Shown here: in pieces, positions 8,232-16,336 of the stretch
Position numbering within the stretch: position 1 is the stretch's first letter
Layout: every line of letters starts with the position of its first letter
Source: an uncultured Clostridia bacterium
GTDB taxonomy: Bacteria > Bacillota > Clostridia > Oscillospirales > CAG-272
Length of the DNA stretch: 37,203 nucleotides
Direction of reading: 5' to 3'
NCBI GenBank assembly: GCA_947586625.1
Contig: CANPXS010000007.1
Location: 1 to 37,203 of the forward strand
Translations under genes and position numbers: made by a program
Notes under the pieces: model-generated
What the model was told of the DNA's origin: nothing
The model's database searches: none
What the model saw: only the letters and a program-made list of their open reading frames with translations

Positions 8232-8270
8232 AAAAGCGACGGTATGGATCAAATCATACCGTCGCTTTTT
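8232..8270. terminator. Bidirectional terminator between MATE and NptA genes
   Basis: Arms 8232-8246 and 8255-8269 (AAAAGCGACGGTATG and its complement) are perfect around an 8-base loop, with T and A tracts at the ends. It serves both convergent genes. Confidence 0.85.
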
Positions 8271-8298
8271 CATTTATTATGCTTGACTTGCTCACGGC

Positions 8299-10068
8299 TC
8301 AGAACCCGTACTTTTCCTCGTATTCGTCGAAGTAGCGGTTGAACGTCGCCGTTTTCAGATGCTTCAGATTCGTCAGATACTCGTGGGTATCGAACATGTT
8401 CGACTCGAGCTCTATCATCGCGACACCGATATTGGAGCAGTGATCCGCGATGCGCTCGAAATCCGTTATCATGTCGTTGAACACGAATCCGTGATCGAGC
8501 GTACATTCGCCCGAACGCACGCGCTCGACATGGTTGTGCTTCGCCTTGTCGCACAGCGCGTCTATCAACTCCTCGAGCGGTTCGACGCGGTACGCGAGCG
8601 TCACGTCGTCGTTTTTGAACGAATTGAACGATATATGCACGATCTCAAGCACCGCATTCGCGATGCGCGACAGCTCGTACTCCGCGTCCTCGGTGAAGCT
8701 GATCTTCTTGCGCGCGATCTCATCCGCCGCCTTTGACAGATTCACGGCGTGGTCGCCGATTCGTTCAAAGTCGCTTATCGTATGCAAAAACCGCGACACA
8801 TCCTTGTTTTGCAGGTCCGTCATCTCGCGGCCCGTTATCTGCACGAGGTACGTGCCGAGCTTGTCCTCGTACGTGTCTATCATGTTCTCCGTCTTATTTA
8901 CCTCGGCTCGCAACTCGTCCGAATAGTTGCTGAGCAGAATCACCGAGCGCGACAGATTCTCCTTGACGCGGTCCGCCATGTCGCACATGGCGATCCTGCT
9001 CTGCTCGACCGCGAGCGCGGGGTGCGCGATAAAGCGCTCCTCAAGTCGCTCCGCGATGACACCGTCGTCGTTTTCCTCTTCCTCGCTTTCCTTTTCCGGC
9101 ACGAGGAAACGGGCGAGCTTTTCAAGCAGATTTACGAACGGGAACAGCACGAGCACCATCGCCACTCTGTAAACGCTGTTGATGAGCGCGATGCCTATCG
9201 TGTTCGCCGTCGCGGGCATAAATGCGAAGTCGGCGGCGAGATGCACGCCGTAGAACAGCGCCGAGCACACGAGCGTGCCGAGCACGTTTATCAAAAGATA
9301 TATGAGCGACGTGCGTTTGCCGTCGCGGTTCGCGCCGATAGCGGACAGGAGCACCGGCACCGACGCGCCGATGCCTATACCCATTATGAGCGGTAGCGCC
9401 GTCGCATACGTTATCGCGCCCGTTATCGTCAGCGACTGCAGTATACCGACCGCCGCCGACGCCGACTGCAAAACCGCCGTTATCGCAATACCGACGATGA
9501 TGCCGACCGCGGGATTTTCAAACGCAGCAAGAATGTTCACGAACTTCGCGCTCTCGCGAAGCGGCTCGACCGCCGCCGACATCGCCTGCATGCCGTACAT
9601 CAGAACGGCGAACCCAAGAAGTATATCGCCGACGTGGCGCTTCGTCTGCGACTTGCAGAACGAGCGCAGGCATATGCCGACAAGCGCCACTATCGCCGTC
9701 AGCGTCGCCGTCGACAAAAGCGATATCCAACCGTGCCTCATGCCGTCGAGCATCGAAAGGCACAAAACCCAGCCCGTCACGCTCGTACCGATATTGGCGC
9801 CCATGATGATGCCGATAGCCTGACGCACCGTCATCATTCCCGAGTTTACGAAGCCGACGACCATGACCGTCGTCGCCGACGACGACTGCACCACAGCCGT
9901 CACGCCCGTGCCGAGCAGCACTCCCTTCAGCGGCGTGTTCGACAGACGCCACAGTATGACCTCGAGTCTGTTGCCCGCCACGCGTTTGAGCGCCTCGCCC
10001 ATCAGCGCCATTCCGAAAAGGAACATCGCAACGCCTCCGAGCAGCGCGATCACATCAGAAATTTCCAT
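8299..10068 (-). CDS. Na+/phosphate cotransporter (NptA/YjbB type) with PhoU domains
   Basis: The 589-residue protein has an N-terminal membrane half (about 1-315) with the two inverted repeats of the Na/Pi-cotransporter family. These show as QSSSATT (61-67) and the second QSASAA copy near residue 200. The cytoplasmic half (about 345-589) carries two PhoU-like helical bundles with the metal-binding patterns FERIGDHAVNL and FERIADHCSNI. Members move phosphate with sodium; the PhoU part probably senses phosphate state and gates flux or signals. The start has a GAGAG site 9 bases upstream and its own promoter. The order of domains and the length are typical for Firmicutes. The gene is convergent with the MATE gene, with no operon partner. 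Direction of transport (uptake or export) cannot be read from sequence. Confidence 0.9.
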   Translation of the reverse strand: MEISDVIALLGGVAMFLFGMALMGEALKRVAGNRLEVILWRLSNTPLKGVLLGTGVTAVVQSSSATTVMVVGFVNSGMMTVRQAIGIIMGANIGTSVTGWVLCLSMLDGMRHGWISLLSTATLTAIVALVGICLRSFCKSQTKRHVGDILLGFAVLMYGMQAMSAAVEPLRESAKFVNILAAFENPAVGIIVGIAITAVLQSASAAVGILQSLTITGAITYATALPLIMGIGIGASVPVLLSAIGANRDGKRTSLIYLLINVLGTLVCSALFYGVHLAADFAFMPATANTIGIALINSVYRVAMVLVLFPFVNLLEKLARFLVPEKESEEEENDDGVIAERLEERFIAHPALAVEQSRIAMCDMADRVKENLSRSVILLSNYSDELRAEVNKTENMIDTYEDKLGTYLVQITGREMTDLQNKDVSRFLHTISDFERIGDHAVNLSKAADEIARKKISFTEDAEYELSRIANAVLEIVHISFNSFKNDDVTLAYRVEPLEELIDALCDKAKHNHVERVRSGECTLDHGFVFNDMITDFERIADHCSNIGVAMIELESNMFDTHEYLTNLKHLKTATFNRYFDEYEEKYGF

Positions 10069-10112
10069 TTGATATAGCTCTCATATATCCTTTTCACACT
10101 TCTACAAAGTAC

Positions 10113-10141
10113 ATGATACAGCATAATCGGACAGATTGCAA
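10113..10141 (-). promoter_or_regulatory. Promoter of Na/Pi cotransporter gene
   Basis: On the minus strand TTGCAA (10136-10141) and TATCAT (10113-10118) are separated by 17 bases, about 45 bases upstream of the ATG. Confidence 0.55.
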
Positions 10142-10276
10142 GATGATTTTTGTATCGCGGCGCAAAAAAAATCAAAATCTCGTAAAAGTTTCGTCGAACT
10201 CTTCCCCACTCTCACAAAAAGTGCATTATTATTTGATTTTTTGTATCCGAGCCTTCAAAAAATCACCTCCGATTTA

Positions 10277-10305
10277 TTGACAACAGCGCCGCGCGGTAGT
10301 ACAAT
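10277..10305 (+). promoter_or_regulatory. Strong promoter of mntP
   Basis: A consensus TTGACA (10277-10282), a 17-base spacer and TACAAT (10300-10305). Transcription would start near 10312 and give a leader of about 100 bases. The interval 10142-10276 between this and the divergent NptA promoter shows nothing else I can name. Confidence 0.75.
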
Positions 10306-10349
10306 AGTCAAAATAATATCACACTGTCGCACGGAGTGCTTGCGCGTCG

Positions 10350-10386
10350 TGACTCGGGCAGCGACCAATCGGTCGTGCCGGAGTCA
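10350..10386 (+). promoter_or_regulatory. Stable hairpin in the mntP leader
   Basis: TGACTC (10350-10355) pairs with GAGTCA (10381-10386). After a G-G mismatch, GGC, a bulged A and GCGACC pair with GGTCGT and GCC around an AATC loop: about 15 pairs. No U tract follows, so it is not a simple terminator. mntP genes often carry a yybP-ykoY manganese riboswitch, but I do not see its GGGGAGUA signature. The Shine-Dalgarno GGAGGA lies just downstream at about 10400. Confidence 0.5.
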
Positions 10387-10412
10387 TTTATTATACGTCG
10401 GAGGAAGTCAAA

Positions 10413-10994
10413 ATGGAGTGGAGCGGAATGTTCGTTCTAAACAGCGTCATGCTCGGCGTCGGACTCGCCATGGACGCGTTTTCCGTATCTATGGCGAACG
10501 GACTTGACGAACCGAAAATGAGCAAAGGCAAAATGAGCGTTGTCGCGGGCGTATTCGCGGGATTTCAGTTCGCGATGCCCATGATAGGCTGGATATGCGT
10601 CCACACGATAGTGCAGTACTTCACATCGTTTGAAAAGGCGGTGCCGTGGATAGCGCTCATGCTGCTTGCATACATAGGCAGTAAAATGCTCATATCGGGC
10701 ATACGCGGCGGCGATAACGAAGAAAATCACGGCATCGGCGTCGGCGCGCTGCTCATACAGGGCGTCGCGACGTCCATCGACGCGCTGTCGGTCGGATTCA
10801 CGATAGCAGACTACGACGGCATAATGGCGCTCGCGTCGTGCCTCATAATCGCCGCCGTCACGTTCGTCATATGCATGGCGGGACTCGCGATAGGCAAACG
10901 GTTCGGCACAAAGCTGTCGGGCAAAGCGCAGATACTCGGCGGCGTTATCCTCATCGTGATAGGCATCGAGATTTTTCTCACCGGCGTCCTGTAA
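10413..10994 (+). CDS. mntP: Manganese efflux pump MntP
   Basis: The 193-residue inner-membrane protein has six hydrophobic helices arranged as two repeats, the MntP (DUF204) architecture. Each repeat has its key acidic motif: GLAMDAFSVS with Asp21 and VATSIDALSVG with Asp123. These residues are needed for Mn2+ export in characterised members. The length is standard (about 185-195). The ATG follows a clear GGAGGA site. It is monocistronic, with a consensus promoter and a structured leader upstream and a strong hairpin terminator downstream. In many bacteria this gene is induced by excess manganese through a riboswitch or MntR. Which mechanism applies here is not evident. Confidence 0.93.
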   Translation: MEWSGMFVLNSVMLGVGLAMDAFSVSMANGLDEPKMSKGKMSVVAGVFAGFQFAMPMIGWICVHTIVQYFTSFEKAVPWIALMLLAYIGSKMLISGIRGGDNEENHGIGVGALLIQGVATSIDALSVGFTIADYDGIMALASCLIIAAVTFVICMAGLAIGKRFGTKLSGKAQILGGVILIVIGIEIFLTGVL

Positions 10995-11019
10995 ACGCAG
11001 CTCTGAAATAATGACGCAG

Positions 11020-11056
11020 AAATTCCGCGGCGGACATAACGTCCGCCGCGGAATTT
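11020..11056. terminator. Bidirectional terminator between mntP and GH43 gene
   Basis: Perfect 16-bp arms (11020-11035 and 11041-11056; AAATTCCGCGGCGGAC and complement) around ATAAC, with T/A runs. It separates two convergent genes. Confidence 0.85.
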
Positions 11057-11073
11057 TATAATTTCTTATATAA

Positions 11074-12468
11074 TCATTTAAGCTCAAACGACTCCAAATG
11101 TCCGCCCCCGCCGCCTATAAAGCAGAGGTATATCGCATGCACGCCGTCGGGAACGTCCACGTCTGCTGTGAACGACTGCCATATGTTGGAGCCGTGCACG
11201 CGCACGCATCCGCATCCCTCTCCGTCCGGCGACAGACGCAGCTCAAATTCTCCGTTTATGTAGCCGCGCGTCGTGACCGTCAGCGTCCCCACATCCTTGC
11301 AGTCGAGGTACTTGAACCCCGCGACCATGCCGTTTTGCACGTTAGCGATATAGCCGATCTCCTCGTCGCCGTCTCTGCCGTCCTGCACTATCTTCGGGCA
11401 ACCGTCGCCGAATCTGCCGGGCGCGTTCGCAAGGTACAGATTGCACGCCGTATACGCGGGATATTTCATCTTTCCCGGGAGCGGACGCGCGCCGAGTCCC
11501 TGCGTCGTTATCTCGACCTGATCGAAGCCTCCGTCGTCTCTCAATTTTAGCCGCTCCGCGCACCCCTGACGCGAATACCACGTCCCGTTCGTATGGCGGT
11601 GATAGAAAATGTACCACTCGCCCGCTATCTCGACTATCGAGCCGTGATTGTTCGCGATGTATGCGTCCGGGACATTTTTCGGCTTGCCGTTTTCGAGTCC
11701 GACGTCGCCGTTGCTGACGAGGACGCCGCGATAGCAAAATCCCTCGCGCGGCGACTTCGACGTCGCATAGCAGAGCTCGTGCATCACCTGCGACGAATAT
11801 ATGAAATAGTACGTGTCGCCTATCTTCCTTATCGACGGCGCCTCGAAGAATGCGTGTCCTTCAAATCCGGTCCCCTCGCTGTAAACGGCTCCGGGCGCGA
11901 CGAACACGGGTTTTTCTATTATAGTCGTCATGTCGGGACCGAGGACCGTGCACATCGCGCCGTGGCGTCTTTTGTCTCCGTGACCGCAGAAGCCCGTATA
12001 AAGATACGTCACATCGCCCTCGGTGAGAACGCCGGGGTCGAACTGCGGCTCGTCGCCGGGCGCGTTGCCGAGAAGTGTGCCATCCTGATAGTGTACGTAG
12101 CCGAGAAATTCATACCGACCCGCAGGCTCGTCGCATACCGCGACAGAGACGTTGCAGACGTGGTCGAGAACATAGTAGAGGTAATATCTCCCGTCGGGGC
12201 CGACTGTCACATCGGGCGCGTAAAGGCACATCGAGCCGTCGCGGTTATACGGGTCCGACGTTTTAGGATAGATCACACCCTCATACCGCCAGTTGCCGAG
12301 GTCGTCGACAGGCGCAGACCAACAAACGTAGTCGCCGAGGCAGAATACGTGACCGTTATACTTGTCGTGCGAGCCGTAGACGTAGACGCGGTCGCCGAAC
12401 ACGTACGGCTCGCCGTCGGGTATGTACTCCCACGAGGGCAGATACGGATTGAGCGGCAGCTTCTTCAT
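11074..12468 (-). CDS. Intracellular GH43 glycosidase with C-terminal CBM6-like domain
   Basis: The 464-residue protein has no signal peptide. A five-bladed GH43 propeller fills about 1-320, with the three acidic positions expected for this inverting family: Asp in the N-terminal NPYLPSWEYIPDGEP, Asp in LYAPDVTVG and Glu in FFEAPSIRKIG. A beta-sandwich (about 325-464) resembling CBM6 follows, ending with IYLCFIGGGGGHLESFELK. Such enzymes remove arabinofuranose or xylose from short oligosaccharides taken into the cell. The start is the ATG inside TGATG, overlapping the esterase stop by one base, with GGGAGAG upstream. An in-frame extension further upstream reads through esterase sequence and is not real. 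The two genes form an operon. The exact sugar is not decided. Confidence 0.88.
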   Translation of the reverse strand: MKKLPLNPYLPSWEYIPDGEPYVFGDRVYVYGSHDKYNGHVFCLGDYVCWSAPVDDLGNWRYEGVIYPKTSDPYNRDGSMCLYAPDVTVGPDGRYYLYYVLDHVCNVSVAVCDEPAGRYEFLGYVHYQDGTLLGNAPGDEPQFDPGVLTEGDVTYLYTGFCGHGDKRRHGAMCTVLGPDMTTIIEKPVFVAPGAVYSEGTGFEGHAFFEAPSIRKIGDTYYFIYSSQVMHELCYATSKSPREGFCYRGVLVSNGDVGLENGKPKNVPDAYIANNHGSIVEIAGEWYIFYHRHTNGTWYSRQGCAERLKLRDDGGFDQVEITTQGLGARPLPGKMKYPAYTACNLYLANAPGRFGDGCPKIVQDGRDGDEEIGYIANVQNGMVAGFKYLDCKDVGTLTVTTRGYINGEFELRLSPDGEGCGCVRVHGSNIWQSFTADVDVPDGVHAIYLCFIGGGGGHLESFELK

Positions 12469-13978
12469 CACAGCTCTCCCTTTACCTTGTCGACGAGTAT
12501 ACGCATGAATTCGCTCTCGCCGCACTCTTCCACGACTCCGTCCGGCGTGAACCGCACGCCCGCCTTCGTCTCGGGCGTGTACTCGTCCCAGCGCACCATG
12601 TCGCTGCCGTCGATGTCGGGACCGTTCGGGTCGCCGCATTTTATGAAGTTGCACCAGTAATTGCACATCTGACGCGCGAGGTCGTAGTATTTGCCCGTGA
12701 ACGGACGGTGGCATTTCGCCAGCGTCTCGAAGAAGAACCAGAGGTCGGACGAATGGAAGCTGCCCGGGTTATCGCTGCCCGGCATCGGCACGTCGAAGCA
12801 GTAGTAATAGCGCTTCGTCGGGAATCCCGCCTCATACGCGCGCTCGAACAGCGCGCGCGCCGTCACCTCTATACCGCTCACGAACGCATAATTGCCTCTG
12901 CCGTCCGTCGCCGCCGCTTCCGGCTGCGAAAGGAACGCGTCCGCCTTCTCGCCGAACAGCGACTTCGCCTTCTCGCGCAGCTCACCCTCACTGCCGGCGC
13001 GTATAAAGCTGCGGAACTCGTCCTGCGTGTTGCCCGCCATCACGTCGACAGTCGCACACTTGCCCTCGCAGTAGAGTTCGAGCGGGTCGCCGACGTTGAA
13101 TATATCGTCGCGGACGGTGAAGAAGCGCAGATGCGAATTTGCAAACTCCGCGTACTTGTGCTTGATGTATACGGCGTCGAGCGCGCGCGCCTCAGCAAGC
13201 GTCTTTACGCCGAGCATGTCGAAGAAGGCGACGCCGTTCTGCTCCGCTCTCTCGAGCGTCGCAGGCACGCTCATGCCGCCGCCCATGTACGGACTGCGTA
13301 TCATCGCGCTCTCGATGATGGCGCGGCGGAACAGCCCCTTGTTAGACGGCGCCGCCATCTGCGACAGCACGCTGCCGCCGCCCGCCGACTGACCCGCTAT
13401 CGTTATATTGTCGGGGTCGCCGCCGAACGCGGCGATGTTGCGCTTCACCCACAAAAGCCCCGCCTGCTGGTCGAGACTGCCGAAATTCGCCGGCGCGTCG
13501 GGTTGCGTCTTCGTCAGCTCGGGATGCGCGAGGAATCCGAACACGTTGATGCGGTAGGTGACGGACACGACGACGATACCGCTATGCGCTCGCCGTCGAA
13601 CTCCAGCTCCGCCGTGTAGCCCCACTGCAGCCCGCCGCCGAAGTACCACACGAGCACCGGCATCTTTTCATCCCCCGTCTTTGCGTTCGTCCAGACGTTG
13701 AGGTACAGGCAGTCCTCGCTCATCGCTATCTCGGAGTCGACGTGCCATTCGCGGTCATAAAGACCGTCGCCGACGCCGGGCGTGTCCTGCATCGAGATCG
13801 GTGCGAAGCGGAAGCAGTCGCGGACGCCGTCCCAGTCGGACGCGGGCTGCGGCGCGCGCCAGCGGTTCTCCCCCGTCGGCGGCGCGGCGAACGGTATGCC
13901 CTTAAACGCGGTTATCCGCGGGTCTGCGGCCTCGATCCCGCGCACGACTCCGTTTTCGGTTTTGACGATTCTCAGCAT
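12468..13978 (-). pseudogene. Type-B carboxylesterase, interrupted by a frameshift
   Basis: Two overlapping frames together make one complete type-B carboxylesterase of about 500 residues. The 5' part (from 13978) has FKGIPFAAPP, the EDCLYLNVW signature and the oxyanion region FGGGLQWG. The 3' part continues with GIVVVSVTYRINVFGFLAHPEL, the nucleophile motif GQSAGGGS, a DEF near the acid position and the His segment FHSSDLWFF. The break is near 13580-13583: after GERIA the frame must shift (one base missing or two extra). Either the gene is newly broken or the read has an indel. All catalytic parts persist, so decay must be recent. The start at 13978 follows AAGGAG. It is coupled to the GH43 gene, suggesting removal of acyl groups from the same hemicellulose fragments. 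Confidence 0.8.
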
Positions 13979-14025
13979 ATTGTTATCTCCTTTTTTGTGC
14001 GCACGGCGCAAAATATTTCTGTTTT

Positions 14026-14054
14026 ATGATAACATACTTGTCTATTTTTTGCAA
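14026..14054 (-). promoter_or_regulatory. Promoter of the esterase-GH43 operon
   Basis: Minus strand: TTGCAA (14049-14054), 17-base spacer, TATCAT (14026-14031), about 50 bases upstream of the esterase ATG. Confidence 0.55.
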
Positions 14055-14137
14055 TAGCCGCGCCTATGTAAATGATAAATATAATTTTGTACGAATTAAA
14101 TATCGCCGTGCACCCCATGCCGTCTTTCATATCCCGC

Positions 14138-14166
14138 TTGCGCAAAAAGGCGATCTATGGTATACT
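14138..14166 (+). promoter_or_regulatory. Promoter of RsuA-family gene
   Basis: TTGCGC (14138-14143), 17-base spacer, TATACT (14161-14166). The Shine-Dalgarno GGGAGG (14183-14188) is 8 bases before the ATG. Confidence 0.55.
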
Positions 14167-14196
14167 TACTATATACGGTCGCGGGAGGTTTGCGTC

Positions 14197-14916
14197 ATGA
14201 GGCTCGACAAATACATATCGTCGGCGGCGCTCATGTCGCGCCGTGACGCGGGACGCGCCATATCGTCGGGACGCGTGACAGTCTCGGGCGCCGTCGTGCG
14301 CGACGGCAGCGCGCGCGTTGACGCGTCCGACGTCGTGACGCTCGACGGGAAAGCGCTCTCGTACGCGCCTCACATCTATATAATGCTCTATAAACCTGCG
14401 GGCTTCATCACCGCGACCGAGGACGCAAAGCGCGGCGAGCGCGTCGTCAACGATCTTTTGCCCGACGAGCTGTCGCGACGCGTCTTCCCCGTCGGACGAC
14501 TCGACCGCGACACGACGGGACTGCTCGTCATGACCGACGACGGCGACGCCGCGCACCGCGCTCTGTCGCCAAAGCATCACGTCGAAAAATCGTACGCTTT
14601 CACATGCTCGCCGCCGCTGACGGACGATGAAGTATCAAAACTTGAACGCGGCGTCGATATCGGCGAGCGCGACGGCAAAGGCAATATCATACTTACAAAA
14701 CCCGCGCGCGTCGCGGACGGCGTCATCACTATAACCGAGGGCAAATTCCATCAGATAAAGCGCATGTTTCACGCGGTCGGGTGCGAAATAACGTCGCTCT
14801 GCCGCATAAGCTTCGCGGGAATAGCGCTCGACAGTGCGCTCTCGCCGGGACAGTGGAGGTATATGCGCGGCGACGAGATCTCCATGTTCACAGACAGCAA
14901 AAACGGCAGCGTTTGA
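14197..14916 (+). CDS. RsuA/RluB-family rRNA pseudouridine synthase
   Basis: The 239-residue cytoplasmic enzyme has an S4 RNA-binding domain (about 1-55, MRLDKYISSAALMSRRDAGR) and an RsuA-type catalytic domain. The catalytic loop GRLDRDTTGLLVMTDDG contains Asp103, and KFHQIKRMF near residue 190 is the second family signature. It converts specific uridines of ribosomal RNA to pseudouridine. The ATG at 14197 follows GGGAGG; the longer open frame upstream reads through the promoter and is discarded. The size fits RsuA (16S) as well as short RluB-like enzymes (23S), and the target site is not decided. A tRNA gene with its own promoter follows. Confidence 0.9.
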   Translation: MRLDKYISSAALMSRRDAGRAISSGRVTVSGAVVRDGSARVDASDVVTLDGKALSYAPHIYIMLYKPAGFITATEDAKRGERVVNDLLPDELSRRVFPVGRLDRDTTGLLVMTDDGDAAHRALSPKHHVEKSYAFTCSPPLTDDEVSKLERGVDIGERDGKGNIILTKPARVADGVITITEGKFHQIKRMFHAVGCEITSLCRISFAGIALDSALSPGQWRYMRGDEISMFTDSKNGSV

Positions 14917-14964
14917 TGTCCCGCCGCATTTTGTCCCGATCAGCAATTTTCGCATTATTTGCTC

Positions 14965-14993
14965 TTGACACGCGCGCCGTTATGATGTATAAT
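14965..14993 (+). promoter_or_regulatory. Consensus promoter of tRNA-Val
   Basis: TTGACA (14965-14970), exactly 17 bases, TATAAT (14988-14993), ending ten bases before the tRNA. Confidence 0.85.
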
Positions 14994-15003
14994 ATATCGG
15001 TAC

Positions 15004-15077
15004 GGAGGCATAGCTCAGTTGGTCAGAGCGCACGGTTCACATCCGTGAGGTCGAGGGTTCGAGCCCCCCTGTCTCCA
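15004..15077 (+). tRNA. tRNA-Val, anticodon CAC
   Basis: The cloverleaf can be drawn: acceptor GGAGGCA with TGTCTCC (one G-T pair), D arm GCTC/GAGC, anticodon stem CACGG/CCGTG with loop TTCACAT, T arm GAGGG/CCCCC with TTCGAGC. The anticodon CAC reads GUG (Val). The discriminator is A and the 3' CCA is not encoded. Confidence 0.95.
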
Positions 15078-15139
15078 TAACGTCGCGGCAAGCATTTTTG
15101 GCTCGCTGCGATTTTTTACAATAAACCACGTTATATCTT

Positions 15140-15699
15140 GACATACTGCCGCTGACGCCCTGAACGAAGTGAGGAGATGCTCTTCTCACAAAAGCGGACC
15201 GATTAGTGTTTATCTTAAGCTTTCTCCGAAATTATTGTTCTCGTTCGCTTTACAAAAACAAAAACTGTAATAAAAGTTATTGAAAAGATGAGAGCGCGAG
15301 AGAAGGAAAACTTTTTTGACTCGGGGACCCCTTTTTTGTAGAAAGGTGTCCCCTACCTTCTCCAAAAGCGGACTAAATAGTGTTTATCTTAAGTTATCTC
15401 CAAAGATATTGTTTTCATTCGCTTTGTAAAAATAAAACTTGATATAAAAGTTTTTGAAAGAGGGGTGCGGGGAGCTTTTCCGAAGGAAAAGCCAACTTTC
15501 TTTCAAAAAGTATTGCGGAGCCCCTTTTTGTAAAAGGTGCCCCGCCCCTCGCCAAAAGCGGACTAAATAGTGTTTATCTTAAGCTATCTCTGAAGATATT
15601 GTTTTCGTTTACCTTTTCAAAAAAATCAGCAAAAGTTTTTGAAAAAGAGAGGGTACAGGGGGAGAAAAAACTTTTTTCAAAAAGTTTTTTCTCCCCCTG
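15140..15699 (+). repeat. Dispersed repeat, block 1 (three tandem imperfect copies)
   Basis: Three copies of a unit of about 175-190 bases begin at 15190, 15364 and 15554. Each starts with AAAAGCGGAC and a conserved TAGTGTTTATCTTAAG. Copies continue with ATATTGTTTTC, an AAAGTTTTTGAAA segment and a GGGG-rich stretch. The last copy ends in a 20-bp perfect inverted repeat (15657-15676 with 15679-15698). The region 15078-15730 between tRNA-Val and smpB has no gene. Further copies are at 27.5-28.0 and 28.8-29.1 kb. Confidence 0.85.
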
Positions 15700-15732
15700 A
15701 AAATAATATCATACCCACACGACACGTTTCGC

Positions 15733-15761
15733 TTGACAAAAAGGCGGGGAGGCTTTATAAT
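15733..15761 (+). promoter_or_regulatory. Consensus promoter of smpB
   Basis: TTGACA (15733-15738), 17-base spacer, TATAAT (15756-15761). The TTG of the -35 box opens a longer in-frame reading, which must be promoter and not coding. The leader is only about 18-20 bases. Confidence 0.8.
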
Positions 15762-15786
15762 TGAGTACGGAAAGCGGGGTGGCGAC

Positions 15787-16269
15787 GTGGCGGAAAAGAA
15801 AAAGGCGGACGGCAAGGTCATAGCGCAGAACCGCGCCGCGCGTCACGAATACTTTATCGAGGAGACGTACGAGGCGGGCATAGCGCTTTACGGAACCGAG
15901 GTAAAAAGCGTGCGCGCCGGGTCCGTCAATCTAAAGGATTCGTACTGCCGCATCGAGGACGGCGAGATATTCGCCTACGGCTTCCACATCAGCCCGTACG
16001 AGAAGGGCAACATTTTCAACCGCGACCCGCTGCGCAAAAAAAAGCTGCTCATGCACCGCCGCGAGATCTTGAAGCTGCACGCCAAGGTGACGCAGCAGGG
16101 CTACACACTCGTACCGCTGTCGCTGTATTTCTCGGGGTCGCACGTCAAGATGGCGGTCGGGCTGTGCCGAGGCAAAAAGCTTTACGACAAACGCGAGGCG
16201 GCTGCCGCCGACGATGCGAAGCGCGACATCGAGCGCTATACGCGGTCGCGCGAAAAGGCGGGTTGGTGA
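15787..16269 (+). CDS. smpB: SsrA-binding protein SmpB
   Basis: The 160-residue small basic protein binds tmRNA and brings it to stalled ribosomes for trans-translation. Typical features are visible: NRAARHEYFIEETYEAGI, GTEVKSVRAG, NLKDSYCRI, the HISPYEKGN segment, and a Lys/Arg-rich C-terminal tail (KRDIERYTRSREKAG) that enters the mRNA channel. GTG at 15787 is chosen as start because the consensus promoter covers the upstream part of the frame and a G-rich stretch lies just before GTG. Its RNA partner ssrA lies about 640 bases downstream, separated only by a nitroreductase gene. Length and motifs are normal. Confidence 0.95.
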   Translation: MAEKKKADGKVIAQNRAARHEYFIEETYEAGIALYGTEVKSVRAGSVNLKDSYCRIEDGEIFAYGFHISPYEKGNIFNRDPLRKKKLLMHRREILKLHAKVTQQGYTLVPLSLYFSGSHVKMAVGLCRGKKLYDKREAAAADDAKRDIERYTRSREKAGW

Positions 16270-16294
16270 ATGTTATGCGCTTGTATAACATTCA
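16267..16294 (+). repeat. Inverted repeat overlapping the smpB stop codon
   Basis: TGAATGTTAT (16267-16276) and its complement (16285-16294) around GCGCTTGT. The TGA stop of smpB is the first three bases. No T run follows, so termination is doubtful. Confidence 0.5.
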
Positions 16295-16336
16295 TAGACA
16301 AATGTAAAATATTTTGAATGGGGCGGTGATACAGTT

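Noticed and set aside
10306..10412. Direct call of a yybP-ykoY riboswitch before mntP
   Set aside because: Context fits, but the conserved core is not visible; reported as an open question.
12469..12714. N-terminal extension of the cytoplasmic GH43 protein
   Set aside because: The extra residues are out-of-frame translation of the esterase. The TGATG overlap with GGGAGAG gives the proper start.
14781..15080. Frame ending in HSSVGQSARFTSVRSRVRAP
   Set aside because: This is the well-known false translation of a tRNA gene, here tRNA-Val, joined to antisense and intergenic bases.
15733..15786. Upstream in-frame extension of smpB from TTG
   Set aside because: The TTG is part of a consensus -35 box with a perfect -10 box 17 bases on; the coding start must be downstream.
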